Positions 10,678 to 22,165 of a DNA stretch of 64,000 nucleotides are shown here, in pieces. This stretch comes from Aotearoamyces nothofagi (lineage: Eukaryota; Ascomycota; Leotiomycetes; Leotiales; Tympanidaceae): positions 687,411 to 751,410 of the forward strand of contig JADDTR010000013.1 in the NCBI GenBank assembly GCA_015345905.1, read 5' to 3'. How positions within the stretch are numbered: position 1 is the first letter of the stretch; each line of letters opens with the position of its first letter. The notes under the pieces were generated by a model. The model made no database searches. It saw only the letters and a list, made by a program, of their open reading frames with translations, and had not been told where the DNA came from. Made by a program: the position numbers and the translations under genes.

Positions 10678-13431
10678 TTTCCATAGCTTGTATAGTTTTG
10701 CATGGATTTGGTAGAGATATCTTAAAGAAAGAAATGTTAGTTAGCAACAAGGAATGAATTGACAGCAGATAGGAAGACGACAACAAGATTGAATGCCAGA
10801 TTGAATATAAGAATAAACTTACTGTTATATTAAATGCCTGGTTCCTTACCTTGTCCGTAGTTGTCCAAGAAAGGTGAGTAGTAGTAGTTTTAGATGAGGG
10901 TAGAGATCTATGTGAAGAGATCTCACCTCTATAGCAATGTACTTGCCTACAAATACATATTTTATTAAGAAGCAGCTATCAGCATATTTGATTGTAGGAT
11001 ATTCCATGCCTCTTATGCTTCTGATAATGTGCACATCCAAACGTGAGGAGAAAGGACTTGATTTGATTATACAGCAGACTAGCGTAGAAGCCCGGTACTT
11101 CAAATATAAGTAGAAAGATCTATCCAACTTGCCGAGACAAGTATATTTAGATACTCTGCATCAGTTTAAAGAGCTGGAAATATCTAAGTACTCAGGTTCA
11201 GTAGAGTTAAGGATAAGAGTCATAGGACTTGATCGCGACGTCGCTTTGCTACTTGCTTTTCCTCGGGCGAAACAGAGCAACAAGATAATCGTCAGCACCG
11301 ACAATTAAATATAGAAGCAAGTCCCGAGTCTCGGGGATCTTGGACACGGTGATACGCAAAAGGAATTAAAGGATTAATGAATACGAAGCTGAGCTGAGCG
11401 GGCTTGGTTTATCCCAGCTTGAGGTAGCACAGGCGAAAAATGATCTGATATAACGCTGTGTTTAGATGGCCGTTAATTCTCCAGTTTTCTGTGCGCTGAT
11501 TCGCAATAAATAAGTACTGAACTGGCCTGCATTGAAGGCAATATAGAGAGACGACAACGAGATATAGAGTGACGGCGAGGAAATCGAGAATCGAGAGTGT
11601 TGAAAGGAGTCTGCGGATGTGGTTGTTGCTTGGAACTCCTGCCTGCCTATGCGAACCCTCGCCTGTCTACACCTCTAAATCTAGCCCTTTCGCACTCCTC
11701 AGGGCTCCATACTCTAAACGACGTCGTCCCCTGTCTTCGTATACAATTCAATAATGGTAATGGCACATCGATTTAAATACGTATATTTGTTGAGTGATTC
11801 CGGGAAGTAGAGCTCAAGCTACATAACTTACCGTATCTCCACTGATTTCACGGGTCTTTAGCATCGTCGGCGCCGGGACGTACGCAGCACTCACCACTCT
11901 ATATCCTTGCCCTCAACAACGTCATCTGAACTTTTCCATCCCGAACCTCGCAGAAGCCCACGTCTGCAATTTTCTCGTATGCTCCCAATCTGGTTCCGTT
12001 GATGCAGCTCGAATAGAATACTTGCTAATCAGAGTTCAGCTAGATGACCGCGCGATAAAGACGACACCTAGAAGGCGGCCGACCGTGGAGGGTACATCAA
12101 GGATATACAGTACAGTGCATACACAGTACAGGAAGTATATAATTCCAAATCCATTGGAACGTCCGGATTTTGCACCAATCATCCCATCTCTATGATTGTC
12201 GCAAGGGGACCTCGGGACGCTGGGCCGTGCGAGCGATATAGATTCCGCCCAACAACGCGCATCTTCGCCGCTCCTTGTCCAGGACAGATTCGGGGCGTGG
12301 CCCGAACTCGCAGCGGCCGACGGTTCAGCTGAACAGCCAGGGTGCGGGCCATCGAGCCGTGTCGAAACTCAATCTGGCGCTTATAGTGACGATGCGACTC
12401 CCCTTCCAGCCTTCTGCCACTCTGTTCCGTCGTCCCAATATGCAACATGTCTGCGGTGGGTGCCACGGGTGTGTGTTGTTTGTTTTGTATTGGTGGATTC
12501 GTCCGAGGTCTTGAGGGTGACGGTCTGAAGTTGAGCTCGGAGAAAAGAAGAGTTGGGATGGAATGCAGCATCTTTCTTCCTGCCCTGTTGCTGGATACCA
12601 TGCCGATTATATTGATTATAGCCCGCTGTCAACGACGGATGGTTCATCATCTCCACCAATTCGCATACGGTCGACTTGACTCGTGCTCGGCGAGCCGTGG
12701 GCACAGCAGCCAGTGCTGCCAGTGCTGTCAGTCCCGTCTTTGCCCTGCCCTGCCCTGGCTGTCACTTCTCAGCTCGCCCTGCCCTGCCCTGTCCTGATGC
12801 CATGCAGTACTGTCTGTGCGCGGCTAGGATCGACACGGATTCCGCAGTCCCACAGCGGCGATCATCCTCGAGTCCTTGTCGTGTCGCTGTCGACATGGCG
12901 ATTTGGCATGTAAATATACCAAATATACCAAATACCCCAAATATACCACTTCTCTGATCGTCCTCGGCGATGAACGTGCCCGATACTTTCCTGCAGCCAT
13001 CGCCACGGCCATGCGACTCTAATCCGTCTCCGTCGTGCTGGAACTGCCCCAATATAAGCCGGTAGTATTATACGATACGACTTGGTCGGTATCATGCGGC
13101 ACGACTCATGCTAGCGATGCATTGATTGCTTTGTGCTATGGCTTGCCAGAACCAAGCCGCGTTCTTATTGATTTTCAAGTGAGGGGGTGCTATGTCCCGT
13201 CGTATCAGGGGAGTGACAGCTTCCACAGTGGCTTCCTTTAGCCTCTCATATCCTTCAACGGCCAGCCTCTCTTCCCGGGGATGCGGCCCTCGACGTGATG
13301 CAATGACAACTAATGAATGAACTCATGCCGGATTTTCTCGTTCTTTAACCTCACTGTTCCGCCTCGCGCGTGCATCCTCACGTTTTCTTCGTCTTTTTTT
13401 TCTTCAAGTTTTGCCAAAGTGAATCTCCAAG
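10678..13431. other. Gene-poor stretch, AT-rich then GC-rich
   Basis: 2.75 kb with no supported gene. The 10.7-12.1 kb part is AT-rich with short open frames of biased composition, as in decayed DNA. The 12.2-13.0 kb part is GC-rich and open in several frames on both strands with no domain. It contains CCCTGCC runs (12739-12800) and a 9-bp tandem repeat at 12912-12947. The last ~150 bp are pyrimidine-rich promoter DNA for the gene at 13432. Confidence 0.5.
12912..12947. repeat. 9-bp tandem repeat, four copies
   Basis: Four consecutive copies of AAATATACC; the third copy reads AAATACCCC. Simple minisatellite in non-coding DNA. Confidence 0.9.
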
Positions 13432-14881
13432 ATGGCGACTTCTGGGTATGAAATTCCAACTAGCTTGCTGCCGTATCTGGTCGGTGACTCTAAGGATTAC
13501 AGCTCCCTGGTTGATACAATCATTAAAATAAACATCATCTTTATACCCCTGGTGGTCGTAGCTACGAGTCTACGATTATTCGTACGCTTTTATATGCTGC
13601 GCGCGCCTGGTCTCGACGATTGTAAGTTCTCTCTGTCTCTTCAATGCCGCAAGTCTAGTAGTTAACAGCCGCAGTCCTTATAATTCTCGCCCTAATAGTT
13701 GCCATAATATTCTTCACAGCCTGCCTCGTCGGAACCCGTTTCGGGCTCGGAAAACACATATGGAATCTCGATGAAAACCTCGTCAACATCCCAGACCGGG
13801 TTGGCAACATCACAAAGACTCTCTATGTAGCCTATATCGCCTACGCGTCTGCCATCAGTCTGGCGAAGCTCTCCATCATGGCTTCATACATTCGAATATT
13901 CCCCAACAAGCCGTTGCGGTGGGTTGTGTATGGAACTGGAGTGATAGTGATGGGATTCTGGATCAGCTCGGTCTTTGCAATCATCTTTACATGTATACCG
14001 GTTCAAGCAGCGTGGGATTATTCGATCCAGGGCGCGAAGTGTATGAATGTGTTGGATTACTTTTACATCTACGCCGCTTTCAATATTGCGACCGATGTGG
14101 TGCTTTGTGTGGCTCCGTTGCCCATATTGTGGGCGTTGAGTATGCCAACATCGCAGAGGGTAGGGTTGTGTGTGTTGTTCAGTATGGGAGCCTTGTAAGT
14201 CATCTTCCATCACATTCTTCTTTTTGTCTATCCTTGGTCCTTCATCCTTCTCATAGTTACAACTGACACGCCAACAGCGCATGCGTAGCCAGCGTACTAC
14301 GCCTTACACAGCTTCACTACCTCACAGGATACGATGTCAGCTGTACGTACCTCCCAATTAGACCCACGAAAAAAACCTTACTAATGTCCCCAGACCAAGC
14401 AGTAGGCTCCCTAGACTGGTCCGTAGCTGAAGTCGGCGTCACAATAATCTGCGCCTCCATCGCCGCCATGCGACCACTGGCCACCAGGATCCTCCCCGCC
14501 ATCTTCCCCAGCCTCCGCACCAACCGCTCGTCCTCCCCCAGCTTCTCCGTCATGGCCACAGCCACCAAGTCCAAATCCGGCCAATCATCCACCTCGACAA
14601 CGACCTTCGTCGGCACCCTGGCCTCCAAGACCGGCACGGTGAGGTCCTCAAAGTCGATGAGCGGGAGCCCCGTACCGGGTCCGGGAATGGGTCAGATACA
14701 CGTGGTGCAGGAATACGATATCGAGATGAGCGATATGCCAGAGGAGTTTACAAAGAATCCGACGATCGTCGGCAATCAGAGTCTGAGGCGGCAGCAGATT
14801 ATCGGATATCCCTTCTCGGGCAGCGCGGAGGAGCTAGTAGAAATCAAAACGGGGACTAGTTCGAGGGCATTTAGAGGGTAG
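13432..14881 (+). CDS. Fungal rhodopsin/PTH11-type seven-helix membrane protein
   Basis: 420 aa, four exons: 13432-13621, 13675-14194, 14278-14342, 14394-14881 (introns 53, 83, 51 bp). Seven hydrophobic helices fill the first ~290 residues. Signs of the fungal rhodopsin-domain family are LRLFVRFYMLRAPGLDD after helix 1, a Gly-rich FGLGKH loop, LAKLSIMASYIRIFP in helix 3, the Cys in FTCIPVQAAWD and GAKCMN, ATDVVLCVAPLPILWAL, and SLDWSVAEVGVTIICASIAAMRPL in helix 7. The remaining ~130 residues are a Ser/Thr-rich cytosolic tail. Members are usually orphan G-protein-coupled-receptor-like sensors at the plasma membrane; ligand and partner are unknown. A CFEM domain is absent. Confidence 0.85.
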
Positions 14882-16441
14882 TGCTTCTATTTTATAAATG
14901 CTAGGATATCAGGCGGGACGGCGCGTCCTGTATTCTTCCGCGGTTTTTGGTGGAGTTTGGGATCGGCGAGCGAGGGAGCAGATCAGAGCGACGGTACATA
15001 TATATGCTCGATCTTGCGAGTCGTATATACGGCATGATTATAATGGAGGTGTTTTCAGATGCGCATAGGGATTGGATGGGGTCTAGGATATAGGCTGGGT
15101 GGTTTTCAGGACATAGGTTAGGCGGTTTCTAGGATATAGGGAATGATTGGATTGGAAGAGAGGGAAGGATGGGATAATAATAGGATAGGCGGGGGATATA
15201 GCCAGTACCTTTTTGATGCGACCCGACCTGGTCTGATTGATACGATACCTTTATATAAGATAGTGAGAAAGATAATGATAATGCCCTTCCTGATCGTTGT
15301 GGTGGTGATATTTTTTATCACTGTTTAGGGACAGTGTTTATATTTGTAGCCTTGCATTGTACCGTGCTTGTATTTCTAGCTTCGTACAGTAATAATCAAC
15401 CCATCAACCCTATATCATCCTACATATACCAATCTACACATCTCCAAACCTTAGCGCCATCAACCTATCAACCTGGTATATAAATACAAATAAACAAATA
15501 TACCACCCCCCATCTCCCAACAAAGACATATAAACCAGGAAACAAGGTGGTGCTTGACGGTCTGGAAAGTACACACCTCCGCCAAGCTAATACTCTCCGC
15601 GCTCTCAAACGAGCTCTCACCTCCGACTCTCCGTCACCGCACGACGCCTCGTCACCGCGCCATGTCTTTGTTGTTGCTGTGGATCTTGTTCGCCGTGCGA
15701 TAGGTTGCTGTTGGTAGAGTGTCGGGTGGAGGGGGAGGGGGAGATGGAGATGTACACTGTAGACGATGGGGATGGAAAGATGGGCTGAGGGGGTAGGTTA
15801 TGTGGCCCTTTTTCTGAGGCAAAGAAGGGGAAACTCCGGTGTGATATTTACGAGTTATAGGATATTGGATATCTACTTCGTCTTTAGAGGCACGTTAAGA
15901 ATCAGTCTCTGTATTACGTTTTTTACTACTATTGAGAGCTTTTTTGGTATTTCTCCAGTAATTCTATACTTATTATAAAATAGCAAGAATTGTATGCTAA
16001 GAATATATCCGAGTTAATTATAACGTTACCTTTATTCAAATAAATATTGGCTTCCGATAATATATCTAAGCAAATTATATCTTCCTAGATTTAATAAAGT
16101 CTTCAGTATCAGCCAGGGCTTCACGTGCTACAGTCTGTAGAGTAATATGGACTATTGAAGCACGTGATGATATTGAGTTTAGATCCAAATTCAACTTAGC
16201 GCAAGATGGATACGAGCGAAGGTTAGAGCGGGAGGGAATTGCGGGGCTGCTTGGCCAATCAAGTATTCTAGGAAGCTTCAACGACGACTCCATCGATTCC
16301 CAGGCGTTCTGTCCTCGAAATGATCTGTAATCAGTAATATCTCTGCTGTCGACACTGGAATCTACCGTTTCCTCGCTCACCATCAGCTCTATATATTGCT
16401 ATCTACGCATTGATGGTTTGCGGAGTACGGGACCTGTGACG
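14882..16441. other. Gene-poor AT-rich stretch
   Basis: No supported gene. It contains imperfect copies of a GGATATAGG-like motif (15060-15200), AT-rich tracts (15880-16080) and the promoter of the Zn2Cys6 gene. A minus-strand frame at 16075-16383 has no domain. Confidence 0.5.
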
Positions 16442-17792
16442 ATGACGGTGCAGTCGCAAGACAGCGCGGAGAACAGCGGTCGTAAACGCAGCAGCCACAA
16501 GAAATCCAGACGAGGCTGTCGGAACTGCAAGCTTCGTAGAGTCAAAGTGATTCACCCCTATATCCGTAAACGCTGCTCCCAAGACTGCATCCTTTACTGA
16601 CATGCTCTAGTGCGATGAGACCAGGCCGGCGTGCAAGAAGTGCACGGCATTTAGAGTTTGCTGTAATTATGATCACAAAACTCCGGATCTCCAGATGTCC
16701 TTGGATGGTACAGAAAGTGCCAAGACTGTGCAGAAGCCGCAGTCGTCGGCCGGTCGACTTGTTCTCAGCATGACCTTGCCTACTTGCCTGTATCCAATTA
16801 TATCAGATGACAATTCAACCTTCCAGCTCGACTGGCAATGTTTGGACCGGCTCTCCAGGTTTGAGAAAAGAACGGTACTTACATTAGGCTCTATCAACTC
16901 GTCCCTTGTCTGCCAGCGCGAAACCACCATCCTGGCCTTGTCGGTAAGGGCGCATGTCGACCAATCTGATATCATCCCTACTAACATTCGCGCTTAGCAT
17001 CCGTTCCTTATGCATATGATCCAGACTGTGACATCGATGCATGACCGTTTTTTATTTTCATCGACCGATTCTATGCCGACAACGACCGAGATCTATCACT
17101 GGTCTCAAGCAGCAGCCTTGTTCAATCAAAAACTGTCTCTACCAGTTCGTCCACAGGATCGTGATGCATTCTGGGCCGCCTGCGCTCTCCTTGGTACCAT
17201 CTCATTCCTCTCAATCGAGGCAAAAACACCAGAAGAAGCATGGCCGCTCCGACAAGCAGAGCCGTCCGATTTCGAATGGCTCAGGATGAGCGAGGGGAAG
17301 ACAGCAATCTGGAATATCGCAAATCCGTCAAGGCCCGACAGCGTTTTCCACCCTCTTATTAAAGACTTTTACGAAAACAGTAGAATGATATCGGCAATCG
17401 GATGTGGAATTGGGGCCCTTCCGCCGTCTTTCATCCAATTATACAATCTCGACAGTTCGTCGACAGCAGAGAATAACCCATATCACGCTGTCGTGTATTT
17501 GTTAGCTCCACTGCTTTGTATAGAGTGTAACCAGACGACGATCATCCCATTCATCACATTCATCAGCCATCTTACTCCGGAATTCAAGATACTGCTGGAA
17601 CAGAAAGATCCGCGGGCGCTGTTGGTTTTATCATATTGGTATGCGAAAGTTAGTCATTCGCTGTGGTGGCTTGAACGCAGGGCCGTGTTGGAATGCCATG
17701 CAATCTCCTTGTATTTGGAGAGATATCATGCTGACGAGACGACGATACTGGAGTTGTTGCAGTTTGCAAAGACGACGTGTAAACCTATTTAA
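16442..17792 (+). CDS. Zn(II)2Cys6 transcription factor (Upc2-like class)
   Basis: 410-aa predicted nuclear regulator. Exons 16442-16546, 16611-16943, 16998-17792 with introns of 64 bp (ACTGAC branch) and 54 bp. The first intron splits the zinc cluster, as is common. The cluster reads C26-x2-C29-x6-C36-x6-C43-x2-C46 and a final Cys at 52 or 53, preceded by a basic KSRRG arm. The C-terminal ~260 residues have the Trp/Phe-rich helical pattern of the sterol-uptake-control/Upc2-like group (WAACALLGTISF, SDFEWLRMSEGK, YHAVVYLLAPLL, SYWYAKVSHSLWWLERRAVLE). I start at ATG 16442; the ATG at 16412 is out of frame and closes at once. Target genes cannot be read from the sequence; neighbours are a membrane sensor and an acid phosphatase. 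Confidence 0.87.
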
Positions 17793-18598
17793 ATAATTGA
17801 TGTGTTATGTGGCGTCCCGGCTTTGATGATGGTTGCAGTTATTTAGAACTGGTGGTTGACGGACATTATACTGTAATAAATAAAACCTCGAGATTAATAA
17901 CTTGTTTTGCCTTGGAGTACTCTCCGATTGTTTTCTGTGGTAAACTCTATTATGGTCAAGATTATCAGTAGCACAGTTTTCTTATCCAGCCATCTCGGCG
18001 GGAGGATTCCAAACTGCCACACACATCATCTTGGCGGCGCCATGACCGTCGCAGACCAAGAGCAGACGCCGTGGTATTATTCCGCCGGGCGAAGAATCCG
18101 GGTATACGCATACAATACCCTGAGACTCACAGTGCGCTTTCTTGCACTGGCATATGTTGCTGGGGCCTCGCGGAAGAGAAGATGCTGGATCTCGCAAAGT
18201 GGGATACACGGCGGGGATGTGGGAGACGTTTGCGGTGAAGCCGGGTAAGGTGGTACCGAGAGATGGGAGCGGGCTCTGGAAATGGGTTCTGGGGAAGTCG
18301 ATGGCGATAGGGGTTGATGAGCTGGCGTGTGTGTGCGATTGTTGACCTTCGTGTTGGTGGTGGGTAGAGGGATGTTTGAAGCAAAGAGATTCTTGGGAGG
18401 GAATAATGGTTGGGTTCTGAGAATGGTAGGTATAGGGGGTTGATTTATATGCTCTGAAAGTTGAGGGAAATTGCACTCTTGGATGATGGGATAGTGAACT
18501 GGAATCAACTTGCTTTGATAGATTAGTTAGGGTGATATTGACTGACACAAGTCGCAAGGTACGTCACCTGATCAGAGGCACATGACGAGACCGTGGGG

Positions 18599-18604
18599 CA
18601 CGTG
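18599..18604. promoter_or_regulatory. CACGTG E-box upstream of the acid phosphatase
   Basis: The palindrome GCACGTGC lies about 720 bp before the acid phosphatase ATG. Pho4/NUC-1-type bHLH factors bind CACGTG upstream of phosphate-starvation genes in fungi. The role here is inference from the gene family; a six-base match can be chance. Confidence 0.35.
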
Positions 18605-19163
18605 CTATGTTGAAGCAACCCCAACTAAGCGAGACTCGTGTACCAACCCATCTCCATGACAATGCCCTCTCTCTGACTGGTTGAGCTTCCGACCAGTGCG
18701 TAATATACAAGGGATCCCAACACCAGCTTCGTTACCTGTACCTGGCAGTACAGAGACACGCTTCCATCATACATTCATGATTGGCGCTCTGATCCCGGGA
18801 CTGAACTCCATATACCATGTATTCCATGCCGCGGACGTTGCCATTCTGGGCTCAAGCTCAACCTCTTATCAGCCAGAATTTATGCCCATCTCTTATCACC
18901 ATGTCGATAACTGCTGCGCGGGTGCCAGGAAGGAAGGTGAAAAAAGCCGACCCAGGTTTTGTATACCTCTAATCCGAAGGATATGTATCTACCTTGTATA
19001 TCATGTCGACGTGCAGCACAATCCTGCTACTCAGCCAGGGATTCGGAACGCTTAGGGCTCTGTGATGGAAGGTTGAGAGGCCTGGCTTCACGGAGTGCAT
19101 TCGCTTTTGGCACGACGGCGATCGTCATGAGCTCCTAGGACCCTCACAAGTGGTATATATACA

Positions 19164-19170
19164 TATATAA
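19164..19170 (+). promoter_or_regulatory. TATA element of the acid phosphatase gene
   Basis: TATATAA within a TA-rich run, about 155 bp before the start codon at 19324 and followed by a pyrimidine-rich stretch. Confidence 0.45.
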
Positions 19171-19323
19171 AGGCATCACCTTCCCCGTCTTTACCCTCGT
19201 TTTCATGGTAAGGCACATTTCCTTCCTACCCTCTTTTTTCAAGTCTCGGTCGTTCAATTCAATCCTCTCCAAGTGCGGCGGTAACACCTTACTTGGTCTG
19301 TCCGTGGCCTCATCACCTAAACA

Positions 19324-21357
19324 ATGAAGGCGACGGCAGCATCGGTGTTGCTTGTTGCGCTGTTATCTGTCCATGTGCATGCGCGGCCCGTCGTCGATGA
19401 GGCATATCCATATACCGGTCCGGCCGTCCCTGTAGGCGACTGGGTTGATGCCACCATCAACGGCAATGGCAAAGGCTTTCCACGTCTTGTTGAGCCTCCT
19501 GCGGTTAAGCCAGCATCGACCAACCCAACCAACAACATTAATGTCATCTCGTTGTCGTACCTTCCGCAGGGAATCAATATTCACTACCAGACTCCGTTTG
19601 GCTTGGGGGCGACTCCGTCCATCAGTTGGGGCACCAGTGCCAGGAACCTGAACCGACGGGCCAGTGGCATCTCTCATACGTATGTCCATAGTAACTGCTA
19701 TATATGCCTAATAATCTGTTGAATAGTATATGGCATGCTGACTTTGAATACGATTTTCAGTTACGACCGTACCCCGCCCTGCTCAATGATAACCGCTGTG
19801 ACGCAATGCAGCCAATTCTTCCACGATGTCCCAATCGACAACTTGCAGCCGGATAAAACCTACTACTACAAGATTCACGCAGCTAATGGCACGACTGCCT
19901 CGGATGTCTTGAGCTTCACTACTGCGCGTGCTGCTGGTGATCCAACCGAGTTTACTGTTGCCGTATTGAATGATATGGGGTACACCAACGCTGCTGGTAC
20001 ATATAAACACCTGTTGCTAGCTGTCGAGGAGGGAGTTGCTTTTGCTTGGCACGGAGGTGACTTGAGTTACGCAGACGACTGGTACTCTGGTATTCTACCC
20101 TGCGCCAGCGACTGGCCTGTCTGCTACAACGGCACCTCTTCTGCGCTCCCGGGCGGAGTAATCGATGACCTCGACTACAATATCCCCCTCCCTGAAGGAG
20201 AGATCCCTAATCAAGGAGGCCCACTTGGAGGTGATATGAGTGTTCTCTACGAATCCAATTGGGATCTCTGGCAACAGTGGATTAACAATATCACCACAAA
20301 GATACCTTACATGGTCCTGGCGGGCAACCACGAGGCGACATGTAGTGAGTTCGATGGTCCCAACAACGAACTGACCGCCTATCTTGTATATGATGAGTCA
20401 AATTCAACTGCGCCTACCTCGGAGCTCACTTACTACAGTTGCCCGCCGTCTCAGAGGTAAGAACTCTGCTCTCAATTTAATAGCACCATTTACGACGGGC
20501 TTATTTTCTAATAATATTAGAAACTTTACAGCCTACCAGAACCGCTTCCAAATGCCAGGAGATGAGACTGGAGGGGTAGGCAATTTCTGGTACTCCTTTG
20601 ACTACGGTCTTGCCCACTTTATCGCCGTGGACGGTGAGACGGACTTTGCCAATAGCCCTGAGTGGCCTTTTGTAGCTGACCTCACGGGTAACGAGACGCA
20701 TCCCACAGAAAAAGAGACTTATGTTACCGATAGTGGTCCATTTGGTGCTATCGATGGCAACTACACAGATAACAAAGCCTATGCTCAGTACAAATGGTTG
20801 GCCAAGGATCTCGCCAGCGTTGACCGTAACAAGACTCCTTGGGTTATTGCCATGAGCCACCGTCCCATGTATAGCTCAAGTGTCGGTTCATACCAAGCAA
20901 ATATTCGAGCTGCTTTCCAAGACCTTATGATTCAAAACGGTGTCGACGTCTACCTCTCTGGGTAAGCTTTAAGCTAATTATTGAACTTCTTCCTCATCCT
21001 GACACTTCTTTCTTCATTAGCCATGTCCACTGGTACGAGCGTCTATTCCCTCTTACAGAAAATGGCACCATCGATTCGGCATCCATTGTTAACAACAACA
21101 CCTACTACACCAACGACGGGGTTTCCATGACGCATATCATTAATGGCATGGCTGGTAACGTTGAAAGCCATAGCGAACTGAGCGATGATGAGGGGGTTCT
21201 GAACATTACGGCTGTCCTCGATGCAACACACTATGGATTCAACAAACTCACTGTCTTCAATGCTACTGCTATCAGATTTCAATTCATCCTTGGTATTGAC
21301 GGATCGGTTGGAGATGAACTTGTTGTGCTCAAGCGACCCGCTCACATCGGGTTATAG
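19324..21357 (+). CDS. Secreted purple acid phosphatase
   Basis: 609 aa, four exons: 19324-19679, 19761-20456, 20521-20961, 21021-21357 (introns 81, 64, 59 bp). A signal peptide of ~20 residues ends at VHA. A fibronectin-like N-terminal domain is followed by the metallophosphoesterase domain with all five metal-binding blocks: DMG (D190), GDLSY (D219, Y222), GNHE (N308, H309), the His of AMSHRP (H464) and GHVHW (H499, H501). Many N-glycosylation sites (NGT, NNT, NET) fit secretion. It hydrolyses phosphate monoesters outside the cell to scavenge phosphate; fungal acid phosphatases of this class are the closest family. An E-box upstream is compatible with phosphate control. All key residues are present and the length is normal. 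Confidence 0.93.
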
Positions 21358-22165
21358 AAGTAGTGAAGGAGTAATATGTTATCAGCCGTGCTAATTATAA
21401 AGGTCATATATAAGTAGTTAGCCTGCTAAATATATTATTCTTTGGTTTATAGGTTATGAGAATAATTCGTGGTCAGATCCGAGTCCAGAGTCCTGAGTCC
21501 TGATGATTAGCGGAGCATCTCTGCGTGCATACAGTCGCCGACCCTCGTCTATACTTGAGGCTTTCTGCTTGCTTGCCAGATATGATGGGCTTCTTTTCAT
21601 CTGGTAAGTGACTGTGTGGAATCGCGTTCATGATGTATCTAATGCATTATTAGGATATCAGTGGTGTACCGTGAGAAAGACTTGAAAACGCGTGATGTCG
21701 CTTGCTGAATGTTGGTGGTGCCACGCTGGAGTACGCGCCATTCGACACCTGCGCGGTTCTGCCAAAGCTCTCAGGACACTGGGAACTCTGTAGGGAATTG
21801 AAATCCTGTTGAATTTTTATCGGGGTATAAAGTATTAAGCTTTCTCTATTTTCTGAATAATATTTCCCCCCCCCATTTTCCCCGTCTCTTGCGGGGGCGG
21901 TTATTGCTATATGGCCGTGATACCTGACCAGAGCTGTGCCCCGCAAGCCCCGCAAGTCCCGCATTAACCACTCCGACGACGATTTCCAAGTTATATATTA
22001 CTGCTCGCCTTGTACGCATATACTGTTGCTGCACTCGCGACCCCTTTCCATCCGATGTTTCTTTTCTCTCTCTGTATTGATTTCCTAAACAGCATTTGCG
22101 CTTGCGGTGGGTGCAATGGTTTAGAGAGCCGGTGCCTGAGTGAGTGCTTCGTCTCGGCCATTTTG
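21358..22165. other. Intergenic region between acid phosphatase and carboxylesterase
   Basis: 808 bp; AT-rich 3' end of the phosphatase gene, then a likely promoter for the esterase. No coding signal was seen. The esterase frame is open back to 22010, but that part lacks a good start or signal peptide. Confidence 0.55.

Larger units (their letters stand above)
17793..19323. other. Gene-poor stretch including the acid phosphatase promoter
   Basis: Open frames on both strands at 17.9-18.6 kb lack domains and splice consistency, so none is called. The right half is the likely upstream region of the acid phosphatase gene, with an E-box and a TATA element listed separately. Confidence 0.5.

Noticed and set aside
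10846-11127. AT-rich minus-strand frame that might be a decayed reverse transcriptase
   Set aside because: No recognisable catalytic motif; similarity impression too weak to name an element.
12179-13095. Several overlapping frames of 60-140 codons
   Set aside because: Open on both strands in GC-rich low-complexity DNA; none resembles a protein family.
22010-22165. Longer start for the carboxylesterase
   Set aside because: The added residues are Cys-rich and hide the signal peptide; ATG 22166 gives a clean secretion signal.
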